DNA of 64,000 nucleotides from Brachycybe producta (Eukaryota > Arthropoda > Diplopoda > Playtdesmida > Andrognathidae): the NCBI GenBank assembly GCA_036925085.1, contig JAUPFP010000026.1, positions 1,545,501 to 1,609,500 of the forward strand, read 5' to 3'. The position numbers were made by a program, and so were the translations under genes. The notes beneath the pieces were generated by a model that worked only from the letters and a program-made list of their open reading frames with translations, did no database searches and was not told the origin of the DNA. Shown one piece after another: positions 45,501 to 56,297 of the stretch (positions are counted from its first letter, which is position 1; each line of letters opens with the position of its first letter).

Positions 45501-48500
45501 AATTTATTTTTTCACCATCAAATGCATTAAATACGGTGATAATTGTATTTGAAGCTGTCAACTGTTCATTAGTCATGAATGTAATTTATTTATTTCAGAT
45601 TGTGCTTGAAAATATGCAAACAAATTCTATAGAAAAATCTTTGACCCATTTGGTAACAAAAGTCGAGGAGGAAAAATGTGGTGATTTCGTATCAAAGCAA
45701 GCCAAACTACAGGCAGAGGCGAGGATTGCCCTCGTACAAGCAAAACAAATGGCCCACATGCAAATGGAAGTGGAAAAACAACGGAAAAAGAAATCGCCTA
45801 TTGCTGAAATGGTTAGTCTAGAATTTTTAGTGATGTGCGATTGTCAAAAATAAACTATTGCTAATATTTCACAGTACTGATGGATAGTATTGATAGTCGC
45901 TTCAATATCGATAGTGCTATCGATAAGATTCGATAGTTTTCAACTTTTCCCAATTGGTGGAAATATTTATTTTACAAAACCTACTGAAAATTGAAAAGCC
46001 GTTGTTTTTGAAGATAGATTCTTGTTGATCTGAAAAATGAAAATAAATGCTTTTGTGGGATTTTTATTGAAAATAATGAAAAGATTTAAGTCATGCAACC
46101 CTCTAAAATGTTAATTTAAAATTTCAATATGAAGTTATTGAACAAGCGTTCACTTAACGTCACAAAAGTCACATGACTAATGATAGCACATTGCAGTTTA
46201 AGAGTGCAGACGATGAAAAAAGGTGCCGATGATGGCGCCATCTAACATCCAGGAAATCTTTAAGATACATTAATATATGTGATTATAGGTATTTTAAACT
46301 AATTTACATTCTCAGTAACTCGCCTCAAGGTTTCATTCATTTCTGCACATAATTGTTTGATTTAAGTCTTGGTTTAGAATCTAAAGTTTAGATCACTGAA
46401 AGGAGTCATTATTTAATTTACTTATACAAGGGTTACTTATAAATGGTTAACACAGATTAGGGTCCCTAGGGTTGCATAGACCCTTGGGCTTAGTGACATT
46501 TCTCTCTGTAAAATATTAGTCTTGGAGTTGGTGAGCTCTAACTTATTGGCAGTTTCTGAAACTAGGTGATGGTCACTTCTAGCATGAGTAGTCATGATCT
46601 TTTAGATTGTCAATTCTTTTGCTGGTAGATCGGTAAACACCTGAAGCATGCTAATATCCTAATTAATCTGGGGATATACTGATAGGACTTATAATAACAC
46701 TTGTGGCAACTAACCTGACGGTTGTCCAGCACATAACAACCATGATCTTTTAGATTGTCGGTTCTTTTTGTTGGAAGGTATTTTTGGTAAACGGCAAAGG
46801 AACTAAGTTTAAATTGTTCAAACAAAGATATGGTTTGAGTAGATATCGTGGTGACCTTAAAGGGTTTACTACATTTATTGTAAATGTTTATTTATATTGC
46901 TTTGATTTATTTTTGTAATTTGAAATTGGTGATGGGTAGGTTAGGAGTTTTTCTGTGGAAAACTAATTGGCATTAGACGAGCAAGTATTAGTCTTCAGAT
47001 ATGCTTATTCAGCTTTTTTATCGTTAAATATTTTTTTTACTAAGTGTATGTAGTCAATTTCACGGCTAAAATTTAATAGGCATTCATTGACCTTTTGAAC
47101 CTTAATAATTTAAATGTCATTGGTTTTTCTCAATAAATAAAGTATTAAAAGCCGGGGGGGGGGACCAACAAATATAGCTTAATACACTGTAAAAGGTTAA
47201 AGCCTAGTACACACCTGGATTTTTTGTTGCGATACATTGTTGCGGCACTGCTTCAATACAATGTTGTGGGGCAGAATCGCAACTGATGCGATTTAGACCA
47301 GCAACATTGTTCCGTGTCCACACCTATACTCAGTTTCTTTCCCTCCTTCTGGCTTTCACCATGTCATTATCACCTGCGGCAGTGGCACTTTCATTATGTG
47401 CTTACACTGTCATTGGTCAAGATGGGCGGAAAAAAAACAGAAACGGTGGTAGGCACTGGGCACACAAGCTTTTCTCAGCCAAGAACACATTCACTTCACC
47501 CTGAAATTAAAAAATGGGGCAAGAGTTCAAAATCTCAAAAACACAATTTAGTAGTGAATTTACACAGAAGGTACTCAAGTAGTTTAACAGTATTTTAAAA
47601 GCTTAGTTTTTAATAATTAATAGCAAACTGAGCTCTTTTGAGTTTTTGTTCATGTTTCAAAAAGTGTCCACACTATGAATTGTTTCGCAACAGTGTTTAA
47701 ATGTTTCTCCTTTTGATGAGGCAAGAAACATGAATCTGAGCTGACGTGACTCAGCCCCGAAACATTTCAACATTGTTGCAGGTCTGATTCGCAACTGACA
47801 CGATTCAGACCCGCAACATTGTATCACCACAAAGAATTGTGTTACAGACAATTTGCATTAGAATAAATAGACATGGACTGGCAGTTTATTTTAATCAGAA
47901 TTTATTTTTTTTTCGGAATTTTCTAACATAATTTTTTCATTTGTTTCTAGGTGGGCATTCCATTTCCCGATGGAAGGCGGAAAGTTAGTCGACAAGCGCT
48001 TTGCGAAATGAATGTAGCCCAGTTACAAGTTATTGCAAATGATCTACATACACAAATAGAAAGTAAAGCTTTTTCTTTTATTATTTGTTTCATGAGAGAA
48101 TTGTTATTTGTAACCTCTGTAATCTAAAGTCTTTGTTTAATTGATCTTTCCCTTTCTACTATGCATACCACATAGCCAGTTAGTATGTGATTAATTGAAT
48201 TACAGGGGCACCAGATATGGCAATGAAATAGTAATATTGATTTTACTTTTTATGTCAAGTGAATATCTTTTCTTGTTATTCATTCCATGAAACAGATACT
48301 AGAATTGTCAATACACTAATACCTCATTACCTCGGTTTACGGCCGAGATACGTTCCGAGAAAGTTGGCTTTAATACGAATGTAGTATGTAGTTTCCCGAT
48401 TTTGTTGGCCGTATGTCGAAAAGTTTTTGGCTGTAAATCAAAACTGTGCTATAATTTAACAAGAGATTCAAGGAACCCTATGATCTGTGTTGCATTATGT

Positions 48501-51500
48501 TAGTGTGTGGTCATATGGCAAGACGTTTATGCAAATAGAAATTCAGGAATGTCCAAATAGAAGAAATTAAGAAATTCCCCCCCCCCCCCCCCCCCCCCCC
48601 CCGAAAATTTCGAAATCAAATGCAAACTTATGCAAATTTCCAATTAAAATATTGGATTATTTGCAATTTTATTACGGAATAAACTGATTATTGCACAAAC
48701 ACCATTACAATGCCAAATGTATATTGTTGTTTCCCTTCATGCTATATATGAGCTTTGTATAGACACGTTGCCCACACCAACTGGAAATTGTATGAATGAG
48801 TATAAGTGTTACAATTTTTTTCTCAAGGTTTGAATGATGATTTGGTACATATGCTTCTGGAACGAGATGACCTCCACATGGAACAAGACTCCATGCTCGT
48901 TGACATTGAAGATCTTACACGATATGTGTGAGTAATTTCTAACTTTTATGTTTATCTTCTATCGAATACCATAATTTGCTAAGGGTAGTAAGGGCTGACT
49001 CTATCTCTTCACTCCCTCCCTCCCTTTGTGCACGAATGTTTTCCGAAATGTCATGATCCTGCTTTAATTGTTTCTTTTTAAATTGCTGCTGAGATCGACG
49101 TCTGTTCGAAAATCGTTCATGTAGGCAAAAGCTGCAAAATAATTGATGGTACAACTCAGGAAAGCTTTAAATAATTCTTTATTTATATACAAAACATTTA
49201 ATGAGCGTTTTTACAACCTGAACTCCATTCTCAGGGCTCCTGGACATGCAGGAACCCAAGAATCAAGTCAATTTCGAAAGTAATATTTCCGAGAAGTGAC
49301 AGGATCAGGTTACGCTCCCTCTCAGCTGATGTGCCGGCCTTTATATATACGCAGGGAACGATAATTCATCGTGACATGCAGGACGCAATACCCAATTAGT
49401 GTGGGCGTCCACCTGTCACTTGCCCGAAAATACTCCCGCCCCAGAAACCAAGAATTTTTTTCTAGAATATTCCAAAAGAAAAGCGTGGTTTCAGTGCGAG
49501 GTTCTTTTGAAAATTGTAAATCAGAAAAATGACATTCTATTTACAAATGAACTCTTATATAACAGATGACGCAAGAGAACAGAAAAAAATATATAGCTGG
49601 CAAATAGCCAATAACAACAGATGATCGCACCGCAAAATTGAATAAAAAAATTCCAAGACATTACAGAAACTATATACTGGAATTGTGAAAATTAATCAGT
49701 ATACACATCTTTAGATGGGCTTCTTGGTAGGCTACATTAGAATTTTCAATTTTTCTACTGTTACCTTATTTTTGTGAAAAAACATCAAATTTCACCAGAA
49801 CCCTGAACATATATTTATTGAATCACGTTTTCTTTTTCTTCAAAGAATTCAGATAACCCACTTTGATTTTGGTAACGGTCAACTTTGTTCTCACAATTTA
49901 CATTGGTAGCAAAATTGGTCTTTGGCGGAGAAGTGAGAGGTCCTTGGTTCAGGTCGTGGCTGGAGTTTTTGTGTATTAATTTTTTTAATGCAAGGCAGGC
50001 TTAGACCAGGATCAAGCAAAGTATTTACTTGAAATGTTGTATATTGCGAAATAGTCTCAATCTGAGACATTATGTAAGACTATCACACCTCTCGAAGATG
50101 GTCTTTCGTTCTAGTTTTTAATTTTAGTTAGAGTTTAGTTAGATTTTAGAGAGATAGTTACATTGTTAAATCTTTACACATTTATTGACCATCTATTTAA
50201 TATACTGTACTTTGTACCACATTTAAAATAACTACTGTAAATGTAACAGTCATAGCAAATGCATCCTGAATTGTACCTCAAAGTTAAGGAAGTCTGTCTT
50301 TAGGTATATATTGATGATATATACGGTATGTCTACACAGAGATATTTTTTTGACAGGCTGGCTCAGCCTCTCTTTTTGTGCACGAATGTTCTCAGGAACT
50401 ATGCAGTCTCATACCTGGTTTTCACTGCAGAAATGGACCTTATGTCCAATAAGCGCCTCTAGTGGCAGTAGGCCATAAGATGGCCCCCTAAGAAGTTAGC
50501 AGACCAAACTTTAAAATATAATTTTATGGAAAAATCGCTGCACTGGTAAGTTTTTTTTTTGCCGTTATGTCTTAAATTACTCACCCAACGTTCATGAATT
50601 TTAAAAAAAAATAAAGACAAAAGTACTTAGTTCCACATCCATGCATTAGTTTTTTGTTTTCGATGTTTTGTTCTGAACGTTACCGTGAAACCGAAACTTG
50701 TTTACATGGAAGCCAATGGAGATTTTGATAAATCGGCAAGTTCTTTTGCTTATTTCTTGCAAATTATTTGCACAATTATCGTGACATTTTAAAGAAATAA
50801 AGATAAAAGTACTGTAGTTTTACAGCCAGGCGTTGGTTTTTTAATGCCCCTCGTTGTTTTTGTTTTCTATGTTTTATTCTGAACCCTACAATGAATAGTT
50901 GGAGGGAATTTTTTTGAATAATACATGAAAACAAACAAACAGCAAGAATATTCAATTAAACAATAATTGATTATAAAACTGCCTATTTTTATTTTTTTTT
51001 TAATTTCACGATAATTGTGCAAGTAAATAGCAAAAGAACTTACCGACATATAGAAATCTTTATTGGCTTCCATGTTAAAAGTCTCGGTGTAACAGCAACG
51101 TTCGGAACAAAACATTGAAAAGAAAAAAAAAACGAGGAGTATTAAAAAAAACTAATGCAATGATGTGAAACTAAGTACTTTTTTCTTTATTTTTTTCAAA
51201 AATTCACGAAAATTGGGTAAGTAATTTGCAAGAAAACAGCAAAAAAAAAACGTACCGGTGCAGCGATTTTTCCATAGTGTCCTATGTTAAAGTTTCGTCT
51301 GCTAATTTCTTAGGGGCCATATTATCGCCTACTGCCACTAGAGGACAGGCAATTAGAAATCGGGACGAACAAAAGTTGGCTCCTCCCTTTTTATGACGAC
51401 CGGCAACTTTAATTGGTTTGTTGCGTGGTTCGATGTTGAAAAGGGCGGAGCATGTTATGTCAGACTAGGGCATAAAAAGGGCGGAGCCAACTTCTGGTTG

Positions 51501-52370
51501 TCCCGATTTCTAATTGCGTGTCACTTGTGGCGCTTATTGAACATAAGGTCCATTAACTGCAATTATATAACCAAAGTTATAGTTAACTGTATACACTTGG
51601 AAGTGGTAGGCCTACTGTTGTGTTTCTAGTTAAAAGAGACTTGCTTTTGGTTAAATGATTGACACTTTGTTTTGTGAAATTTCCACTCATTCGGTGAAAA
51701 GTTAGTGTTATCATAAATAATATAGGGAAGTGACGTATTTAAACATTCAAGTAATGTGGTTAACCACATTGTGTCAATGCAGTTGAGTTAACTAACATTG
51801 TTCAGAAATTGAACCATGGTTTAATTTAACCACATTCGTTTCCACTAGAAATTAGCTGTGGTTAACTTTTTAACTGCAGTTAATTTGTGTAGTGGAAACG
51901 ACGTATAATAACTAATGGACTTATTTTAGATGGCCTTCGGAGTAGGTTGAGTTTGAGTTTTCGATTTTTATCCATTTACCTCGTTTTCATAAAGAATCGT
52001 GAATTTTCACTTCAGAAGAAATGCTTAAATGGTGGATTTGTTTTGTATATTCGTTTCTGTTCTGGGCAGAATAGCGAATATTCTCCATTCCAAATTCTGT
52101 CTTCGTATTATTCATTCCGTATATGGGTTTTCCATTTTTTCTGTATTCATTAAAAAAAATAATAGAGAAGCAAAATGAAACCATATACCTGTATGGGCCC
52201 TAATGAGTGAGTGTAGTTGTATTTTTTGATTGTTTAATGTTTATATACTGTATATTTACATTTTCTCTAGAGGTGCTGTGGACCAATCTGCAATGAATGA
52301 TGTCGGGCATGGTAAACTTCAACTGCCACTTTTACTACAAAAAACAAGCAAGAAACGCTTGTTAAAGTGA
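41391..52370 (+). CDS. SCHIP1: Schwannomin-interacting protein 1 orthologue, seven 3' exons
   Basis: SCHIP1 proteins bind the NF2 tumour suppressor (schwannomin/merlin). In flies Schip1 acts in Hippo signalling, and the mammalian IQCJ-SCHIP1 form sits at axon initial segments (known for the family). Exons: 41391-42513, 45213-45329, 45410-45535, 45599-45811, 47951-48062, 48828-48927, 52271-52370; phases agree throughout. Family hallmarks: [49 protein letters not shown], then the coiled-coil domain with [49 protein letters not shown] and [11 protein letters not shown]. Together 629 residues without the 5' end. Codon 1 in the first exon is completed by an upstream exon (acceptor tttgatacag), so the start is missing. 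It was not found between 20010 and 41390 and may be a small exon there. Confidence 0.92.
42630..43740. repeat. About 1.1-kb foldback element in SCHIP1 intron, interrupted by a hAT-like MITE
   Basis: 42630-42760 (GCAACTTTTGATGCAATTCAAC ... CTAGTTCCAATCAAG) is the reverse complement of about 43575-43710 (CTTGATTGGAACTAGG ... AATTGCATTGAAGGTTG). The next inner parts (GGGGGTGAATCTTGTAC; ACGCGGATAAAAAGTAAAA) match the small MITE at 38544-38756. 42852-43323 is inserted later. Confidence 0.65.
42852..43323. mobile_element. hAT-like MITE (CAGTGGCGTA ends), copy 1
   Basis: 472 bp, CAGTGGCGTAACGAGGGTGG ... CTAGCTATGCCACTG. Flanks ATTCTCGG (42844-42851) and ATTCTGGA (43324-43331) are a decayed 8-bp duplication; the unoccupied relative at 38630-38645 (TATTCTGAATATCC) shows only one. 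Interior TTTTTTTTCCTGTCGG..ATAGTAGAAGGG is shared with 56298-56743. Confidence 0.75.
44305..45028. mobile_element. TTAA foldback MITE, copy D (complete)
   Basis: Both ends intact: TTAA then GAGGCTACATCGCAAAATTAC at the left and TTTTGTGATGTAGTCTC then TTAA (45025-45028) at the right. The arms of about 330 bp are near reverse complements around a loop with ATCAGCACGTGCACCAATG. In the SCHIP1 intron, 184 bp before the next exon. The paired TTAA suits a piggyBac-type target, though the tips are not the usual CCC. Confidence 0.85.
45213..45329 (+). CDS. SCHIP1: SCHIP1 exon ([14 protein letters not shown])
   Basis: Acceptor ttctttacag, donor CAA|gtaagt, 39 codons, phase 0 on both sides. It encodes the segment [19 protein letters not shown] that is nearly invariant in SCHIP1 proteins. 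Confidence 0.94.
45410..45535 (+). CDS. SCHIP1: SCHIP1 exon ([10 protein letters not shown])
   Basis: Acceptor tatttcaag, donor ACG|gtgata (weak). 42 codons starting [18 protein letters not shown], which matches the conserved NLQICFMNE core. The following 63 nt are in frame without a stop; see the separate entry at 45536. Confidence 0.85.
45536..45598 (+). other. SCHIP1: 63-nt in-frame mini-intron or exitron of SCHIP1
   Basis: Begins GTGATA and ends TTATTTCAG with a pyrimidine/AT-rich 3' part, so it looks like an intron, but it is a multiple of three, has no stop and would add 21 mostly hydrophobic residues ([15 protein letters not shown]...) in the middle of a hydrophilic protein. The exon 3-4 intron of LCMT1 has the same 63-nt length, so removal is plausible. 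Confidence 0.6.
45599..45811 (+). CDS. SCHIP1: SCHIP1 exon (coiled-coil start)
   Basis: 71 codons; acceptor tttatttcag, donor ATG|gttagt, phase 0. It encodes [20 protein letters not shown] and [19 protein letters not shown], the start of the conserved C-terminal coiled-coil domain (human QARLQAEARVALAQAQQMAR type). Confidence 0.93.
45812..47199. other. SCHIP1 intron, unassigned
   Basis: Contains a small duplicated word CATGATCTTTTAGATTGTC (at about 46595 and 46740) and no clear element or gene. Confidence 0.3.
47200..47860. mobile_element. Candidate MITE with inverted ends (Ser-less, CAACATTGT arms)
   Basis: 47245-47310 (GAATCGCAACTGATGCGATTTAGACC..GCAACATTGT) recurs as a similar pattern at about 47770-47825 (GATTCGCAACTGACACGATTCAGACC..GCAACATTGT), with CAACATTGTTGC on both sides. 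Boundaries are uncertain. The ORFs 47286-47504 and 47314-47598 within it have no support as genes. Confidence 0.4.
47951..48062 (+). CDS. SCHIP1: SCHIP1 exon
   Basis: Acceptor tgtttctag, donor GAAA|gtaaag (phase 1). It encodes [23 protein letters not shown] and then [11 protein letters not shown], as in the human PFPGLPRRLSLR..NDLHSQIE stretch. Confidence 0.93.
48063..48827. other. SCHIP1 intron with a 26-nt poly-C run
   Basis: 48577-48602 is an uninterrupted run of 26 C. Otherwise nothing recognised. Confidence 0.5.
48828..48927 (+). CDS. SCHIP1: SCHIP1 exon ([20 protein letters not shown])
   Basis: Acceptor tttctcaag. Ends CGATATGT|gtgagt, an exact consensus donor (phase 2). It encodes the most conserved tail of the coiled coil, up to [11 protein letters not shown]. 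If the donor is not used the protein would stop two codons later (GTG TGA). Confidence 0.92.
49145..49450 (-). mobile_element. Possible LTR on the minus strand
   Basis: Read in reverse: GTATATATAAAGGCCGG (TATA-like, about 49340-49356), then AATAAAG (about 49180) and an end near TTGTACCATCA. Typical spacing for an LTR with promoter and poly-A signal. No partner LTR and no target duplication found. Confidence 0.35.
49451..50433. other. SCHIP1 intron, unassigned
   Basis: No gene or structured repeat recognised; TGTGCACGAATGTT occurs at both about 49027 and 50377. Confidence 0.3.
50434..51555. mobile_element. About 1.1-kb foldback element (AATGGACCTTATGT ends) with a nested MITE
   Basis: Outer ends AATGGACCTTATGTCCAATAAG and CTTATTGAACATAAGGTCC are inverted. 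Inner matches continue with CTAGTGGCAGTAGG / CCTACTGCCACTAG, GGAAAAATCGCTGCA / TGCAGCGATTTTTCC and GAAGCCAATGGAG / CTTTATTGGCTTCC. A Mutator-like MITE sits at 51345-51521 in the right arm. In the last SCHIP1 intron. Confidence 0.7.
51345..51521. mobile_element. Mutator-like MITE, copy nested in a foldback element
   Basis: 177 bp, ACAGGCAATTAGAAATCGGG ... CCCGATTTCTAATTGCGTGT. The flanks CACTAGAGG (51336-51344) and CACTTGTGG (51522-51530) form a 9-bp duplication; the other arm of the host foldback element (50465-50480) shows the undisturbed site. It lacks a perfect CRE (TTATGTCA). Confidence 0.8.
51556..52270. other. SCHIP1 last intron, right part
   Basis: 51740-51910 has internally inverted GTGGTTAACCACA / TGTGGTTAA words and may be another short MITE. 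The rest is AT-rich, with a good pyrimidine tract before the acceptor at 52270. Confidence 0.35.
52271..52370 (+). CDS. SCHIP1: Probable SCHIP1 terminal exon
   Basis: Acceptor ttttctctag after a long pyrimidine tract. The first base completes a GTA codon with the phase-2 donor at 48927, and the frame stays open for 32 further codons ([19 protein letters not shown]...) to TGA at 52368. The peptide is not like the human C-terminus (AESQQ... type), so support is splice logic and not homology. Confidence 0.55.
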
Positions 52371-52942
52371 AGTTTTGTTTTGTGGGTCTAGCTACTTATT
52401 TCTTTATCGATGTGCTTATGAGATTCACATCGAAAAATGTTTGTATCTACAGTGTAAAATATGTTTTACTTGGTGTGATCTTTGTCATGACACTGACAAT
52501 AACAATTTTGCACCGTTTTTGTATCATTACAGCAATTGCTTGGCCACTATTATGCATACATGGTTCGATGTATTGGAATCAACATTGTTTGAAACCAGCA
52601 AACAAATACTGTACATTCAACGTGCTCACATACAAGTTGCAGCACTCATAACTGGAAGGTTGTGATGTCAGATTTGTTGACTGAAAAAAATTAGGTTGGT
52701 GTCATTTTGTATAAATGGAAAAAAAATTAATGTAAGAAATCTTTCATTTTTAACTGTTGATAACATTTTGTTTTTGAGTTTTAAGAACGTTTTCTAAGAT
52801 ACGAAATGATACGAGCCACAATTTTAGACAACCCGCTGATGTCGCAGGCTTTAAGTTATGATGCTTAAACTATAGGCATATACCCTCTAGATGGGCATAC
52901 ACATGTAACTCCAACAACAAGGGTGAAAGGTCCATGTATTTT
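52371..52942. other. Region downstream of SCHIP1
   Basis: Probable 3' UTR and intergenic DNA; no AATAAA close to the stop and no recognised element. The two overlapping ORFs 52367-52651 and 52375-52665 have no family signature. Confidence 0.3.
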
Positions 52943-53633
52943 TTAAGGGGCTACATCACAAGATTACTTCGAAAAATCTCCGCAAAGAGCGCTACCATCG
53001 TTTCTAGCATAGACCCAATGTTAAAGAATAAATGTTAATTTTTAAAATACACAGTCGCGGCAATATGTTTATTTTTTTTATTTAAAGTTGTCAACTATTG
53101 TTTTCAGTGGGGCAATGTGCACTTTAAATATATGCTGATCGAGTGATAGAATGACAAAAAATTGGTAAGTGCGGTTATATTTTTAAAACTATTTAAAAAT
53201 CGCGAATTTCTAATTCTTATGTTAAACTCCATTGAGTATACACAAATAAGATCCATTAAAATGCTCGTAAAAATAATGTTACTGTAGCTTAATTGTGGTT
53301 TTTTAAAATTTAGGTATTTTTATGAGCATTTTAATGGATGGTTTTTTTTATTATTTAATGGAGTTTATCTAATCGAGACTATTTCAAAATATAACCACAT
53401 TTACCAATTTTTTTGTCATTCTATCACTCGATCAGCATATGTTTAAAGTGCACATTGCGCTTTGAAAACTTAATATTGGCAACTTTAAATATGAAAAATA
53501 AATATATTGTGTATTTTAAAAAATTAACATTTTTTCTTTAACATTGTGTCTATGGGCTCAATAGAAAAACGACGCTAACGCTCTTTGCGGAGATTTCTCG
53601 AAGTAATATTCTGTGTTCTGTGTAGCCTCTTAA
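52943..53633. mobile_element. TTAA foldback MITE, copy E (complete)
   Basis: TTAA (52943-52946) then GGGGCTACATCACAAGATTAC at the left; TGTGTAGCCTC then TTAA (53630-53633) at the right. Both arms present with the paired GTGATAGAATGAC / GTCATTCTATCAC. A 7-base repeat TTCTGTG has been added near the right tip. Confidence 0.85.
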
Positions 53634-53719
53634 GGTGGAAGTACATGGCATACTTTATTGAAATCAATAGTGTTGAAACCATCAAAACCAATAAATTGAA
53701 CATGTTACCGTTTATGGTG

Positions 53720-53960
53720 GATTGTTTTAAATCAAATTGATTTAAATCGAGATTTTAATCAATTGACTTTTTGATTACGATCACTACTGATTAAATTAAA
53801 CAACTGGCAATACCGTAAAAATCAAATAATTGAAAACACTTGTAATAATAATCTGGCTGACAGGTGAATAAGCAGATGGAACGCTTCGAACAATTTCTTA
53901 AATTTGAAATAAGTTTAAATAAAAAGAAAACCGATTTAAATCAAATAAATAATTTTTTTA
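53720..53960. mobile_element. Fragment related to the hAT-like MITE at 7900
   Basis: TTTAAATCAAATTGATTTAAATCGAGATT and GATTTAAATCAAATAAAT resemble the subterminal parts of 7900-8730. The CAGGGTGGC ends are missing. Confidence 0.35.
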
Positions 53961-54149
53961 TTTTTAATTATTAGTTGGTTCTTCTAAATAGTCACCTAAA
54001 GTTTCTTAATTTTTTTTTTTTCAATATTAAAAACTATCTCTTATTTAAAACAATTTATTAATTTTAAAATTATATAAAGAAGTGGCTGACGTTTCGATTG
54101 CATTCATAATCATCCTTAGAGCCTACATTTAATTTTTGTAACATAATTC

Positions 54150-54553
54150 TTACCATTTACAATTATAATTAGTACTCTGCTAGCAGCCAAATAGGCCTAT
54201 GGCAGAGGGACATAAAAGTCAACATGCTGCATTAAGCATTGTCAAGCACATATAAAAAACAAAATGAATATACAATTGTCAATCACACAAAAGAAAATTA
54301 TCTCCATTCACCACTTCTTCAGAAAGAGAGTTCCATTGTCTTATAACTCTTGGAAAAAAACGACCAATAATATGAATCTGTCCTAGCAAAAATCTGCCTA
54401 ATTTTCCTAGTGGTCAGCCCAGCTCATGTATAGTTCTTTATGAATATCACTGGACTGTGGTTTAGGACAATCACCACGTGTAATTTCTCCAAACAATTTC
54501 AAACTTAACTCAGCCCTGCGATGTGCCAAACTATGCCATTGTAGCACTGACAC
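54150..54553 (-). pseudogene. CR1-like retrotransposon 3' end fragment
   Basis: Reverse-strand copy of the CR1-like tail and the last part of the ORF. It contains GCTAGCAGCCAAATAGGCC, GTCAAGCACATAT then AAAAACAAAATGAATATAC, and the coding segment matching 31190-31390. It serves as the unoccupied site for two insertions: the Gypsy element (22129) and the unit at 6378. Confidence 0.75.
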
Positions 54554-54772
54554 CAAAAAAAGATTTATACATATTTTTGCAGAGAAATATAATTATTAAT
54601 TACATTTGGTAATAGCAAAAGCTATCATTCCAGTTAAAAATTACATGTTGAAATAAATGATAACATAGCACTGTATAAGTTTTTATTTATATACATCTTC
54701 AAGTCATGGTTGGTGAGCACGAAATGTTTTTTTAAATTTGTTTGTTTATATTTTTAATATTATGTTTTTAAA

Positions 54773-55191
54773 GCCTCGTTTTCACTGTGTGAGTTTTTTC
54801 GTGAGAGTAACTGTAATGAAAGTTACGATAGTTCACTCACGGTAGCAACTGTCTACATGTCTTGAAGTAACGTGATCGTTCTATCATGACACTGATGTTT
54901 GACAGCACAAAACATAGCAGCAGTTAAGAAATGTGTTTGAGTCAACAACAATGTTGCCTCCTCTCTACAGAAACCAAATTTCCCTACAAAGGGAATTTTT
55001 CTCTACAACTGGTGACTCAATATCTATTATAGTTACTATAACTGTCGCAATAGTAGTATCAACTATCTTAGTCAAACGAGATACTGTGATAGTGCTATCG
55101 TAACAGTGTGATAGTGACTATCATGTAGTCTGCACGATAATAGTTCTCGCGATAGTTGCTGTTATAACAGCAACTATTGTGAAAACGAGGC
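54773..55191. mobile_element. Palindromic MITE (GCCTCGTTTTCAC ends)
   Basis: 419 bp with exact 13-bp inverted ends GCCTCGTTTTCAC / GTGAAAACGAGGC and inner words such as GTTACTATAACTGTC and GATAGTTGCTGTTATAACAGC that are themselves palindromic. No coding content. Target duplication not clear. Confidence 0.7.
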
Positions 55192-55265
55192 GTAATTCCA
55201 TATTCTTGAAGAAATTTTTTTAAGAAATTTTAAAAATGACTATTTAGAAGAACTAACTAGTAATT

Positions 55266-56297
55266 AATGCAAAAAATGATTAAATCTTTTAAGTATATTT
55301 TTTTTATTTTTGTAATAAAATTGTAATTTTTATTTATACTTGAGTGATACAAAGCATTTGTCTTCTAGCAGTAGTACCAAATATAAAATAATAATTTTAA
55401 CCTAAATAAAGTAGAAGAGTTACTACTTTTGTTGTCATTGTTGTTACACATTGTTATTCGATCGTACATAATCCAATTTGATAGTTTCAACACACTTGAT
55501 TTTAATAAATAAGACTGGTTTACATCTTGTCGGCTACTTGCCTTCACAGCCTGCCCAGTATTATTCGACTGTTTTCGAATGTATAATTTTTCCGACTTCT
55601 ATCATTTTCAATACGCCATCTGTCGGAGAGGCTTAATTGGATGACTTTTTAATTTGCACCGTGATCCTTTACCCTGAGTACATTTTGAGTTCTGTACTTG
55701 TGTGACAAGATCACGTGAAAAACACTGTGCCATTACTTCGGCGAAAAATTGTTTTCATATTTTATAGTTTTGCTCTATATATTTCGATGTAGGCAGGGGC
55801 CCCTCCTTATATTGAGGTGTGGTGTAGTATTTTGTGTCATTCCAATTGATAGAAAGGAAATGTGATTGCCACTTGAGTACAAACAGGTGGCTTAACATGC
55901 AGTAAAATATTTGGCAAAAGAAACTACAACACTTCAAGTAGGCCTAGTAAAAATCAGGAAATCCCACCGTTCATTATCATATTTGTTACCACACACGTAT
56001 AAGATGCAATTTTAAAATGTGTTTCGTTATGTGTGCAAGACCTTTTGGCATAACCTGTTTGGTGCCTGCAATTTTAGCATAAAAGATTAAAGTGAAACAC
56101 TATGGAGATTGATCACGAGGCTGTTGGCAACAGCATGCATTAAAATTCATTATTACATCTAATAATGAGCAGAAGTGCACATTGAGACACACGTGTTCGT
56201 CGTGTAGACACGGCATGGCTAAATTATTCACCTTAATATACGCCTTAGGCCTTGTTTCCATTTGGGTGAAAATTTGAACGTAATATGTCCTTGGCGT
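55266..56297. other. Unassigned intergenic stretch
   Basis: No gene, RNA or repeat recognised; the minus ORFs at 55365-55547 and 55755-55937 are short and featureless. Confidence 0.3.

Larger units (their letters stand above)
53975..55265. repeat. Inverted pair of short arms enclosing nested repeats
   Basis: TTAGTTGGTTCTTCTAAATAGTCA (53981) is the inverse of TGACTATTTAGAAGAACTAACTAG (55237), and AGTTTCTTAA / TTAAGAAATT extend it. Between them lie a CR1-like fragment (54150-54553) and a small palindromic MITE (54773-55191), so an old foldback element has taken later insertions. Confidence 0.5.

Noticed and set aside
47286..47598. Two overlapping ORFs
   Set aside because: Inside a repeat with inverted ends, on the intron side of SCHIP1, no recognisable domain.
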